In this document: piece by piece, positions 1 to 6,453 of the stretch
Layout of the letters: each line of letters starts with the position of its first letter
Position numbering within the stretch: the stretch's first letter is position 1
Source of the DNA: Bacillota bacterium
GTDB taxonomy: Bacteria; Bacillota; Clostridia; Peptostreptococcales; Anaerovoracaceae
Length of the DNA stretch: 13,370 bases
Reading direction: 5' to 3'
NCBI GenBank assembly: GCA_021443825.1
Contig: JABUTE010000028.1
Span: forward strand, 1 to 13,370
Translations under genes and position numbers: made by a program
The notes under the pieces: model-generated
Told to the model about the DNA's origin: nothing
Databases searched by the model: none
The model's input: the letters and a program-made list of their open reading frames with translations, nothing else

Positions 1-656
1 TCGTCGATCACGTTGATGCCGGGGAAGGGAATGGAGCCGTCGATGACCAGCACGCCCTCTGCAGTGCCTTCGATGGGCGCCAGGGCGATCTCAGCGGAGG
101 GGGTGCCGCAGGCGGAGCCGGGAGTACAGCTGGTGCCGTAGTCAAGAACAGGCTCTCTTCCTTCGACGCTGGCGGTCAGATCCGTTCCGCCGGCGCTGGT
201 CAGATGATAGGTCTTGCCGAAATACTTGGTTCCGACCCGGTCGACCTGCTCATGGACCATCTTAAAATCGGCGGTCAGACCGCTGTCGGTAAACATATCC
301 ATGGTGTAGTTCTGCATGGAAAGCCAGCGCAGGCCTTTTTTCTGCATGGTGAGACGGGCCTCGCTGTGAAAAAGCGACATGGTGGTCATGCCCATGGCAA
401 CATCGGCCTTTTCCATGGCGGCGCGCACCAGCTCGGTGGGATTCTCTCCGTGGAAGGCGCGGGGCTTCATGACGCACATGGTGGTATCGAAATAGACACT
501 GGCATACTTGTAGACATACATGGCGACTTCCAGGTTGTTGTCGTCGGTGATGATCAGCAGCTTTTCGTCGTCTTTCAGATCGGTGATGTCGGTGAGCAGG
601 TTCTGGATGCCGATGGGCATATCCGGTGTTTTGCTGAACTTTTCAATAACAGCCAT
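1..656 (-). CDS. M29-type aminopeptidase-like protein (COG2309), 3' end outside window
   Basis: The frame is open from an ATG at 656 to the left edge, giving 218 N-terminal residues and no stop. The start is supported by an AAAGGAA ribosome binding site about 7 bases upstream. The translation begins MAVIEKFSKTPDM and ends near IDGSIPFPGINVID. This resembles the late N-terminal domain of M29 leucyl aminopeptidases (AmpS/aminopeptidase T) and the related NicX-type dioxygenases grouped in COG2309. In M29 enzymes the metal-binding Glu and His residues lie in the C-terminal half, outside the window, so catalysis cannot be judged. A role in cytoplasmic peptide trimming is inferred from the family only. 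No signal peptide is visible. The gene follows the PsiE-like gene by 46 bases on the same strand and probably shares its transcript. The family call is by pattern memory and moderate; that this is a real gene is near certain. Confidence 0.72.
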   Translation of the reverse strand, partial: MAVIEKFSKTPDMPIGIQNLLTDITDLKDDEKLLIITDDNNLEVAMYVYKYASVYFDTTMCVMKPRAFHGENPTELVRAAMEKADVAMGMTTMSLFHSEARLTMQKKGLRWLSMQNYTMDMFTDSGLTADFKMVHEQVDRVGTKYFGKTYHLTSAGGTDLTASVEGREPVLDYGTSCTPGSACGTPSAEIALAPIEGTAEGVLVIDGSIPFPGINVID

Positions 657-672
657 TTTTACGTTCCTTTCT

Positions 673-690
673 TTTGCCGCTTTCGGCAAA
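673..690 (-). other. small perfect hairpin in the leader of the aminopeptidase-like gene
   Basis: TTTGCCG and CGGCAAA form a perfect 7-bp stem around a 4-base loop. It lies between the stop of the PsiE-like gene and the ribosome binding site of the next gene. No T-run follows on the minus strand, so it is not a standard intrinsic terminator. It could modulate translation or mRNA stability at this junction (inference). Confidence 0.4.
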
Positions 691-702
691 GCTTGCATGG
701 GT

Positions 703-1263
703 TTATGCGTTTTCTGCAGGATTGTGAGGAGCCGCTTCCGGGCGGATATCGTTGCTGCGAAGGGCATCGGTGTTTTTCTGCAGAACGGCGTCCTCTTCGT
801 CGCCGTGGATATGGGAGAGCTTATGCCTGTGCTGGGCATCGTCATCGTCGTCCAGCTTGGCGATAAACAGGTATTTGCGCATGACGAACAGCAGCGCGAT
901 GGCCATGACGCCGATGAGGATCTCATAGGTCTTCAGATGCTGCAGCACCAGCTCTCTGGTGATGGCCATAGACAGTATCTCGACGATGGAGTCCAGGGTC
1001 TGATGGGTCAGCACATGGACAAGCTCGATGGCGATGATGATGTTGACGACGAATTCCAGATATTCCATCATGTGATCCATGCCTTCGATGGCAAGGACGC
1101 CCAGATGGTAGGGAATGCTGACCAGCGACAGAACGATGGCCAGAATGATGGTGATGGCGACTACATACTGGATCAGATCGGAAAAGGCGAAAATAAAGGA
1201 TTTCAGCTTCAGCAATATCCGGTCGTAGCGGGATGCCTGTTCGGCAGGGAGCTTTGGAGTCAT
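703..1263 (-). CDS. PsiE-family (phosphate-starvation-inducible E-like) membrane protein
   Basis: This 186-residue protein has about four hydrophobic segments, at roughly residues 24-50, 66-86, 92-108 and 113-135. The second carries the family-like stretch NIIIAIELVHVLTH, and ITRELVLQ follows in the third. This pattern matches the PsiE family (PF06146), whose molecular function is unknown. Usual members are about 130-150 residues. Here an extra hydrophilic tail of about 50 residues follows the last segment and contains five consecutive aspartates and then several histidines. The ATG at 1263 is supported by an AAAGGAA site 6-7 bases upstream. The aminopeptidase-like gene follows 46 bases downstream. 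The E. coli name implies phosphate control, but no Pho box was recognised here, so regulation by phosphate is not supported by this sequence. Confidence 0.75.
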   Translation of the reverse strand: MTPKLPAEQASRYDRILLKLKSFIFAFSDLIQYVVAITIILAIVLSLVSIPYHLGVLAIEGMDHMMEYLEFVVNIIIAIELVHVLTHQTLDSIVEILSMAITRELVLQHLKTYEILIGVMAIALLFVMRKYLFIAKLDDDDDAQHRHKLSHIHGDEEDAVLQKNTDALRSNDIRPEAAPHNPAENA

Positions 1264-1410
1264 ACGTGTTCCTTTCGTCGGGGAATATACCGATTATGAT
1301 AATTTATAATAGCATAATTTATTGCATAATGTTATTGATTGACATTAAAAATAGAGAAATATAAACTATTAGAACAGAGATGAAATCTTCGCATTTGGAG
1401 GAAAGAAAAC
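1264..1410. promoter_or_regulatory. divergent AT-rich intergenic region with GCATAAT direct repeats
   Basis: This spacer separates the minus-strand PsiE-like gene from the plus-strand flavodoxin operon. The sequence GCATAAT occurs at 1312-1318 and again at 1324-1330, 12 bases (about one helical turn) apart. On the minus strand several TATAAT-like hexamers exist around 1290-1311, but none has a convincing -35 element at the right distance, so the promoter of the PsiE-like gene is not defined. The repeat may be an activator or repressor site or simply AT-rich sequence. Confidence 0.35.
1339..1367 (+). promoter_or_regulatory. SigA-type promoter of the flavodoxin-yfcE-reductase operon
   Basis: A perfect -35 element, TTGACA, lies at 1339-1344. 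The -10 is either TAAACT at 1362-1367 (17-base spacing) or the overlapping TATAAA at 1360-1365 (15-base spacing). The ATG of the first gene is at 1411 with GGAGG at 1397-1401, giving a short leader of about 35-40 bases. No operator palindrome was recognised over it. Confidence 0.65.
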
Positions 1411-2028
1411 ATGAAAGTATTGATGATCAACGGCAGTCCTCATCCGGCAGGCAGCACCTATACGGCTCTGCATGCCATGGAAGAGGTCTTTGAAAAGGAA
1501 GGGATCGAGACCGAGCTTATTCAGATCGGCCATCTGGATATCCGGGGCTGCACCGCCTGCGGTTTCTGCAAGCGTCACAAAAAATGCGTCTACAACGATA
1601 TCGTAAACGAGATCGCAGCCAAGCTGGAGCAGGCTGACGGCTTCGTGGTCGGAACCCCGGTCTATTACGCATCCTGCAACTCCACCACCACCGCCATGAT
1701 GGACCGGCTGTTCTACAGCCACGGCTTTGATACCACTATGAAGGTGGGGGCCTCGGTAGTCAGCGCCAGAAGAGGCGGCCTGTCGGCTTCCATGGATCAG
1801 CTGAACAAGTATTTTTCCATCAGCGGCATGCCCATCGCCTCCAGCACCTATTGGAACGACATTCACGGCAGCGATGCTGCCACGGCATCCCAGGACCTGG
1901 AAGGTCTTCGCACCATGCGCAATCTGGCCCATAACATGAGCTTTCTCATCAAGAGCATCGCCCTTGGCAAGGAGCAGTACGGCTTGCCGGAAAAAGAGCC
2001 GCGGGTAACTACCAACTTTATCCGATAG
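1411..2028 (+). CDS. flavodoxin-fold iron-sulfur flavoprotein / NADPH-dependent FMN reductase family
   Basis: This 205-residue protein opens with MKVLMINGSPHPAGSTYTAL, the first strand and phosphate-binding loop of the flavodoxin-like FMN reductase family (PF03358). It has a compact cysteine cluster C47-x2-C50-x2-C53-x5-C59. This matches the CX2CX2CX(4-7)C motif of archaeal and clostridial iron-sulfur flavoproteins, which binds a [4Fe-4S] cluster. GTPVYYAS near residue 90 is the second FMN-contact loop. The protein is probably cytoplasmic and transfers electrons from a reduced carrier to an unidentified acceptor. It is the first gene of a plus-strand operon with a GGAGG site 9 bases before the ATG. 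Its neighbour's AGGAGG overlaps its stop codon, so the two are probably translated together. The exact electron partners are unknown; the rubredoxin-reductase fusion two genes on is a reasonable candidate by context. Confidence 0.88.
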   Translation: MKVLMINGSPHPAGSTYTALHAMEEVFEKEGIETELIQIGHLDIRGCTACGFCKRHKKCVYNDIVNEIAAKLEQADGFVVGTPVYYASCNSTTTAMMDRLFYSHGFDTTMKVGASVVSARRGGLSASMDQLNKYFSISGMPIASSTYWNDIHGSDAATASQDLEGLRTMRNLAHNMSFLIKSIALGKEQYGLPEKEPRVTTNFIR

Positions 2029-2040
2029 GAGGACAGGCTT

Positions 2041-2589
2041 ATGAAGATCATCGCAGCAGGAGACCTGCACGGACACACCACCCAGGCAAAGCAGCTGGTC
2101 GAGGCAGTGGAGCGGGAGGGCGCCGATAAGGTGATCCTTCTGGGCGACATGCTCTACCAGGGCGTCTACGGAAAGATCACCGAGGATTTCTCCGGACCTG
2201 ATACGAAGGATATCCTCAATTCCCTGGCCGATAAGATCATCGCCGTGCGCGGCAATTGCGATGCCGAGGTGCATCAGGAGTTTCTTCATTATCCTATGAT
2301 GGCTGATATCGGTGTTCTTGTGGAAGGAACCAGAGCCATCTATTTTACCCACGGACATCTGTATAACCAGCACAGCCTGCCGGCTATGGCTGAGGGCGAT
2401 GTGCTGCTGCAGGGTCATACCCACATTCCCGCCTGGGTCTGCACCGACGGCCGCTATGTGTTCAATCCCGGTTCCATGGCTGCCGACAAAGAAGGCAATA
2501 TCAAGGGCTATCTTCTCATCGAAGACGGAAAGACCTTTATCTGGAAGACCATGGAAGGGGAAGAGTACCACAGAGAGGAATTAAAATGA
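2041..2589 (+). CDS. yfcE: YfcE/MJ0936-type metallophosphoesterase
   Basis: The 182-residue length is typical of YfcE-like phosphodiesterases. The calcineurin-like metal motifs appear in order: GDLHGH (D8, H10), GD (D36), GNCD (N72, D74), THGH (H104, H106), GHTH (H126, H128) and NPGS at 142-145. These bind two divalent metal ions. Family members hydrolyse phosphodiesters such as bis-p-nitrophenyl phosphate in vitro, but the physiological substrate is not known. The AGGAGG site at 2027-2032 overlaps the stop codon of the flavodoxin gene. The 3' end overlaps the next gene by four bases (ATGA at 2586-2589), a sign of translational coupling. Its position between two redox genes is unusual and the functional link is not obvious. 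The protein should be cytoplasmic, since no signal peptide is seen. Confidence 0.9.
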   Translation: MKIIAAGDLHGHTTQAKQLVEAVEREGADKVILLGDMLYQGVYGKITEDFSGPDTKDILNSLADKIIAVRGNCDAEVHQEFLHYPMMADIGVLVEGTRAIYFTHGHLYNQHSLPAMAEGDVLLQGHTHIPAWVCTDGRYVFNPGSMAADKEGNIKGYLLIEDGKTFIWKTMEGEEYHREELK

Positions 2590-3356
2590 ACCAAAAAGCA
2601 ATGTACAAACTGAGCTACGGTCTGTTCGTTCTCACCGCAAAGGACGGCAATCAGGACAACGGCTGCATCATCAATACCGCCATTCAGGCCGCATCGGAGC
2701 CTAACCAGATGAGCATCTGCGTCAATAAGGCAAATCACACCCACGACATGATCGCAAAGACGGGAAAATTCAACGTTTCCGTTTTGAGCGAGAAGGCCGG
2801 CTTCGATCTGTTTACCCATTTCGGCTTTCAGTCCGGAAGAGAGGTCAATAAGTTTGCCGACTTTGCAGAATGCAAAAGAGCCTCCAACGGTATCTTTTAT
2901 CTGACCGCAGGTACTAACGCTTATATGTCGGTCACCGTCACCAAGACGGTGGATCTGGGCTCTCATACCATGTTCATCGGTCCCATCGAGGATATGGAGG
3001 TGCTTTCCGATACCCCTTCTGCGACCTACGAGTATTATCATGCCCATATCAAGCCCCAGCCCAAGGCTGCTGCCGCAAAGCCGGAAAAGAACGTTTACCG
3101 CTGCGTCATCTGCGGCTACGAATACGAAGGAGAAACGCTGCCCGACGATTACATCTGCCCCCTGTGCAAGCATCCCGCCTCCGATTTCGAGCTGATCGCC
3201 TCCGAGCCTGCCGCACCCAAAGCGCAGGAGCCTGTTAAGAACGTCTACCGCTGCATCATCTGCGGCTACGAATACGAAGGAGAGAGCCTGCCCGACGATT
3301 ACATCTGCCCCCTGTGCAAGCACCCTGCCTCCGATTTTGAAAAGGTAGAGGGCTAG
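2586..3356 (+). CDS. flavin reductase fused to two tandem rubredoxin domains (Hrb-like, high-molecular-weight rubredoxin)
   Basis: Residues 1 to about 150 form a flavin-reductase-like domain (PF01613, FMN-binding split barrel). Residues 168-202 and 218-252 are two almost identical short rubredoxin domains, each with a Cys-x2-Cys-Gly and a Cys-Pro-x-Cys pair: C173/C176/C191/C194 and C223/C226/C241/C244. The linker between them is Ala/Pro/Lys-rich. A single-rubredoxin version is known as Hrb in acetogens such as Moorella thermoacetica, where it takes electrons from NAD(P)H and feeds the flavodiiron protein FprA in oxygen or NO detoxification. The doubled C-terminus is the odd feature. No fprA gene is present in the window, so rubrerythrin may be an alternative electron acceptor (inference). 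The ATG overlaps the stop of the phosphodiesterase gene, and a GAGAGGA-like site lies within that gene's end. The operon ends at the terminator at 3396-3442. Confidence 0.88.
   Translation: MNQKAMYKLSYGLFVLTAKDGNQDNGCIINTAIQAASEPNQMSICVNKANHTHDMIAKTGKFNVSVLSEKAGFDLFTHFGFQSGREVNKFADFAECKRASNGIFYLTAGTNAYMSVTVTKTVDLGSHTMFIGPIEDMEVLSDTPSATYEYYHAHIKPQPKAAAAKPEKNVYRCVICGYEYEGETLPDDYICPLCKHPASDFELIASEPAAPKAQEPVKNVYRCIICGYEYEGESLPDDYICPLCKHPASDFEKVEG
3087..3341 (+). repeat. tandem intragenic duplication of a 105-bp rubredoxin module (3087-3191 and 3237-3341)
   Basis: The two copies are offset by 150 bases. Aligned codon by codon they differ at 9 of 105 positions, and only two of 35 residues change (Val/Ile and Thr/Ser). 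The other differences are synonymous, which suggests a fairly recent duplication, gene conversion, or strong protein-level constraint. Confidence 0.9.
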
Positions 3357-3395
3357 CGTACAGCCGGCGTCCCGGCAGCTCCTCATCCCGAATGT

Positions 3396-3442
3396 AAAAA
3401 AAGACCCGAAGCTTTGAAAAGGCTTCGGGTCTTGTATTTTTT
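3396..3442. terminator. bidirectional intrinsic terminator between the reductase-rubredoxin gene and ansA
   Basis: A 12-bp perfect stem pairs AAGACCCGAAGC (3401-3412) with GCTTCGGGTCTT (3422-3433) around a 9-base loop. Six T follow on the plus strand (3437-3442). The A-run at 3396-3402 gives seven T on the minus strand. It therefore serves both convergent transcripts. Confidence 0.92.
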
Positions 3443-3463
3443 AAGGAAAGGGAAGGGCGTATG

Positions 3464-4459
3464 CTACAGATGGACTTCTCCTGCCATGTCGGTGTTGAAG
3501 ATGCGGCGCACTTCGTTGGGATCCTCTGTCTGGCCCAGGGCCCACATCAGCTTGGTAACAGCGGCCTCGGTGGTCATGTCGCGGCCGGAGATGACGCCGC
3601 AGTCCAAAAGCTTGGTTCCGACCTCATAAAAGCTCAGGTCGCTGGCATCGTAGAGGCACTGGCTGCAGACGACGACAGACATGCCTTCTTTCGTCAGCTT
3701 TTCCAGAGCGTCCAGCAGGTTTCTGCGAACGAAATGCATGCCGCCCATTCCGAAGGCCTCGATGACGATGCCCTTGTAATGCATGTTGCGCAGCATTTCG
3801 AAGATCTCGGGCTTGGTGCTGGGGATGATCTTCAGCAGAAAGACATCGGTAGAAAGCTGATCCTTCAGCTCCAGGGGGCCGGCAGGCTCCTTGTCTCTTA
3901 CGTACTTGCGCAGACCGTCGCCGTAGACCTCGCCGTTCAGCTTGGCATTGACGCTTTCAAAGGCCTCAAAGCCCATGGTTCTGACCTTGACCGCTCTGCA
4001 CCCGCGGATGATCTTTCGGTTGAAGGCGATGGAAACACCGTTGATGCCGCTGTCGACGGCAGCGAACGCCGTATAGAGATTATCTCTTGCATCCGACAGC
4101 AGGTTTTCGATGGGAACCTGACTTCCGGTGATGACCACCGGCTTGTTCAGATTCTTCAGCATATAGGTGAGCATGGAGGCGGAATAAGCCATGGTATCGG
4201 TTCCGTGGGTGATGATGATGCCGTCGTAATCGCCGATCTTTTCATAGACGGCTCTTGCCATCAGCTGCCATTCTTCTGCCTGGATATTGGAGCTGTCCAG
4301 ACTCATCAGGTCTTCCACATCGATGTCGTAGTGGGCGGTAAGGCCCTCCGCATAGGAAAGCAGCTGGTTGGAATTCATCTGGGGCACCAGACCGGTCTCG
4401 GAATGCTGGGATGCGATGGTTCCGCCGGTGGTAATGAGAAGGATCTTTTTCTTAGCCAT
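3464..4459 (-). CDS. ansA: type I (cytoplasmic) L-asparaginase
   Basis: The 331-residue protein has the full asparaginase signature. Near the N-terminus is TTGGTIAS with nucleophilic Thr14; THGTDTM follows with Thr87 and Asp88; and a lysine equivalent to the catalytic Lys of E. coli asparaginases is likely Lys158 in RAVKV. It hydrolyses L-asparagine to L-aspartate and ammonia. No signal peptide is present, which fits the cytoplasmic type. An upstream in-frame TTG at 4468 directly abuts the AAGGAG site and is too close to be used. The ATG at 4459 lies 9 bases from that site and is chosen. The gene stands alone, with its own promoter at 4513-4541 and the shared terminator downstream, so it is probably monocistronic. 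Glutaminase side activity cannot be judged from sequence. Confidence 0.95.
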   Translation of the reverse strand: MAKKKILLITTGGTIASQHSETGLVPQMNSNQLLSYAEGLTAHYDIDVEDLMSLDSSNIQAEEWQLMARAVYEKIGDYDGIIITHGTDTMAYSASMLTYMLKNLNKPVVITGSQVPIENLLSDARDNLYTAFAAVDSGINGVSIAFNRKIIRGCRAVKVRTMGFEAFESVNAKLNGEVYGDGLRKYVRDKEPAGPLELKDQLSTDVFLLKIIPSTKPEIFEMLRNMHYKGIVIEAFGMGGMHFVRRNLLDALEKLTKEGMSVVVCSQCLYDASDLSFYEVGTKLLDCGVISGRDMTTEAAVTKLMWALGQTEDPNEVRRIFNTDMAGEVHL

Positions 4460-4512
4460 ATGGGTCAACTCCTTGAAACGAGAAACGGTTACTGAAAATA
4501 CATAATCGATTT

Positions 4513-4541
4513 ATTATAGCAAAAGGCTCCCGATTTCTCAA
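4513..4541 (-). promoter_or_regulatory. SigA-type promoter of ansA
   Basis: On the minus strand TTGAGA (4541-4536) is followed after 17 bases by a perfect TATAAT (4518-4513), preceded by an extended -10 TG (TGCTATAAT). This is the best promoter on this strand in the window. The leader to the ATG at 4459 would be about 45 bases, with AAGGAG before the start. Confidence 0.85.
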
Positions 4542-4593
4542 TCCCTTCTGCCCCGGCAGCGCCGCAAATTTGCTGGTCTGACAGGGGCTGCTG

Positions 4594-4602
4594 TGTTATA
4601 CT
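4594..4602 (+). promoter_or_regulatory. extended -10 promoter of the TPR gene
   Basis: TGTTATACT carries the TGn extension and a TATACT -10 element at 4597-4602. The nearest -35-like hexamers (CTGACA at 4578, TTGCTG at 4570) are spaced 13 and 21 bases away, both poor, so recognition would rely on the extended -10. The leader to the ATG at 4648 is about 40 bases. Confidence 0.55.
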
Positions 4603-4647
4603 TTGAAAAAGCTCTTATGTTCGGTTCGCGTTTGAAAAGGATGATTT

Positions 4648-5415
4648 ATGAACAGAGATATGATTATGGACCGGGTCGGCAAAGCCCTTGCTGGCGGAGA
4701 CCGTGCCGGAGCGAAGGAGCTTCTTGCCCTTGGCCTGCAGCAGGCAGAGGCCGCCGGAGACAGCAGCACGGCCCTTGCGCTGGAAAGCGAGCTTCTGCCC
4801 CTTCTTCGCGCTGAGGGCGATCAAAAGGCCCTTCGAAAGCATTGCGGCCTTCTTTTAAGGAGGGTCGAGACCATGAAGAACGGGGGAACCGTTTCCGGTG
4901 CCACCGCTTTGGTCAACTGCGGCTGCGCCTGTGTGTTTCTTGGGGAGCTTCCGACGGCAGAGCTGCTTTTTTCCAAAGCAGCTAAGGTCTTTCAATGCCT
5001 TCTGCCGGAAGGTGACCTGCGCTTTGCTGCATTGTATAACGATATGGCCATGCTCTTTGCGGTGCAGGGCGAAGCAGAGCAGGCGGAATCGTATTTCGGA
5101 AAAGCCATCGCGGCAGCGCAGAAGTCTTCCGAAGCACAGGCCCATGAGGCCGGCATCTGGCTCAACCTGGCAGGCCTTGCCGCGCGAACGAAGGGCTTCT
5201 ACGAAGGCGAAGAAGAGATCTCCGACGGGATCGCAAGAGCTATGGAGCTGCTGGAGCGGGAAGAGATCCCCGGGGATCGGGAATATGCCTGGCTTTGCCG
5301 TTCTTATGCCCCGGTCTTCGAACGGTTTGGCTACGGGATGCATGGGGAGGAGCTGCTGCAGCGCGCCCGAAGCATCTGCGCAAAGCTGCAGAACGAGGGC
5401 CGGCTTCCGTTGTAA
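4648..5415 (+). CDS. orphan tetratricopeptide-repeat (TPR) protein of unknown function
   Basis: This 255-residue, alanine- and leucine-rich helical protein has TPR-like units at about residues 84-117 (with LGELPTAELLFSKAAKVF), 125-158 (LFAVQGEAEQAESYFGKAI) and 167-200 (WLNLAGLAARTKGFYEGEEE), plus a weaker helical pair at the N-terminus. TPRs mediate protein-protein contacts, but no enzymatic or DNA-binding domain, signal peptide or membrane segment is visible, so it is probably a cytoplasmic adaptor. The ATG at 4648 follows an AAAAGG site by 7 bases. The gene has its own promoter and a strong terminator and is divergent from ansA and convergent with the AEC transporter. It is thus a single-gene transcript with no guilt-by-association clue. 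I do not recognise a specific family. Confidence 0.82.
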   Translation: MNRDMIMDRVGKALAGGDRAGAKELLALGLQQAEAAGDSSTALALESELLPLLRAEGDQKALRKHCGLLLRRVETMKNGGTVSGATALVNCGCACVFLGELPTAELLFSKAAKVFQCLLPEGDLRFAALYNDMAMLFAVQGEAEQAESYFGKAIAAAQKSSEAQAHEAGIWLNLAGLAARTKGFYEGEEEISDGIARAMELLEREEIPGDREYAWLCRSYAPVFERFGYGMHGEELLQRARSICAKLQNEGRLPL

Positions 5416-5436
5416 AAGGGCCTTTCCCATGAAATG

Positions 5437-5493
5437 AAAAAACGACCTGTCTGCCCCTGAAAACAGGGTGCAGGCAGGTCGTTTCGCGTTTTT
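5437..5493. terminator. bidirectional intrinsic terminator between the TPR gene and the AEC transporter gene
   Basis: A long stem pairs AAACGACCTG (from 5440) with CAGGTCGTTT (ending 5484). It continues inward through CTGC/GCAG and CCCTG/CAGGG to a 4-base AAAA loop, with one wobble pair and one bulge. On the plus strand TTTTT follows at 5489-5493. On the minus strand six T follow immediately (5442-5437). It serves both convergent genes. Confidence 0.9.
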
Positions 5494-5499
5494 ATGCTT

Positions 5500-6432
5500 T
5501 TATACACCGATGATGCTGTAGACGGCGAGCATGGCAGGAATGGTGAGCAGGCTCAGAAGCGTCGTTACGGTAAACAGCCCGGAGGCGTAGGATTCGTTCT
5601 TGCCGTATTGGCGCGACAGTACGGCGACCATGGCGGCGGCGGGGCAGCCGGCAGCCGTAAAGGAAACGACGGCCAGCAGATGGTCGGTTCCCAGCAGATA
5701 GAAGAAGGGCACCATGGCAAGAGGCGCTGCGATCAGGCGAAGTGCCATGACAAGATAGGAGCGCTTGTTTTTTAAGGTATCGGAAAGATTATTGGCTGCA
5801 ACGATTGCGCCGGATACGATCATGGCGACGGGCGTCATGCAGTCGCCGATGGCAACGATGGGCGTCTTGATGAGAGCCGGCACGGGAATCCGACCGAAAT
5901 AGACGATCATGCCTACAGCGATGCAGAGGATATTAGGGGAAAGCAGCATCTTGACCAGCCCCTTCTTATCGGCTTTTCCGGCAAAGACCATCACACCGTA
6001 GCTCCACAGCATGATATTGGCTACCAGCAGGATCCCGGACTGCAGAAAGACGCCGTCTTCGCCGAACATGGCCTGGATCAGGGGAATGCCCATAAAGCCC
6101 ATGTTGCCGAAGGTGACGATCAGCTGCTCCACCTCCCAGTCGGGATTGTTCTTTTTGCGGATGGCGACCTTGGAGATCAGGATGCTCAGCAGATGGATCA
6201 GCAGGCCCATGCCGATGGCCATAAATAATGACCTGGCTTTTTCGGTCTCAAATTCCTTAAAATAGCTGGCCAGCAGCGTTGCGGGGCAAAGGATGTTGGA
6301 GAGCATCCTGGTAATGGAATCGGTATCCTTTTCATCGATAAATCCGATCTTATAGCCCATAAAGCCGACGAGCACCATCAGCAGCATTTTGATGATCGCA
6401 TTCATGGCGACCGTCATCAGAGTGATATCCAT
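5500..6432 (-). CDS. AEC-family (auxin efflux carrier-like) permease
   Basis: This 310-residue integral membrane protein has about ten hydrophobic segments in two halves of five, as in the bacterial AEC family (PF03547, bile/arsenite/riboflavin transporter superfamily). The conserved helix-break region IVTFGNMGFMGIPLIQAMFG at residues 104-123 is typical of family members. Bacterial relatives carry malate, malonate or other organic acids, but the substrate cannot be read from the sequence. The ATG at 6432 has an AAAGGA site 7-8 bases upstream. It begins 21 bases after the stop of the LTA-synthase-like gene on the same strand, with no terminator between them, so the two are probably co-transcribed. 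The transcript ends at the hairpin at 5437-5493. Confidence 0.9.
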   Translation of the reverse strand: MDITLMTVAMNAIIKMLLMVLVGFMGYKIGFIDEKDTDSITRMLSNILCPATLLASYFKEFETEKARSLFMAIGMGLLIHLLSILISKVAIRKKNNPDWEVEQLIVTFGNMGFMGIPLIQAMFGEDGVFLQSGILLVANIMLWSYGVMVFAGKADKKGLVKMLLSPNILCIAVGMIVYFGRIPVPALIKTPIVAIGDCMTPVAMIVSGAIVAANNLSDTLKNKRSYLVMALRLIAAPLAMVPFFYLLGTDHLLAVVSFTAAGCPAAAMVAVLSRQYGKNESYASGLFTVTTLLSLLTIPAMLAVYSIIGV

Positions 6433-6453
6433 AGATATTCCTTTCCTTCAGGA

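Noticed and set aside
1369..3386. Long minus-strand frames opposite the flavodoxin, phosphodiesterase and reductase-rubredoxin genes
   Set aside because: They are antisense to three clearly functional genes, and the internal repeat in one is just the mirror of the rubredoxin duplication.
4468..4468. TTG start for asparaginase at 4468
   Set aside because: It directly touches the AAGGAG ribosome site; the ATG nine bases inward has proper spacing and matches the usual N-terminus.
3461..4495. A 344-codon plus-strand frame opposite ansA
   Set aside because: It lies antisense to a gene with full catalytic motifs, and its own translation (rich in Gly, Asp, His and Gln) matches no family I recognise. 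It also begins inside the terminator region.
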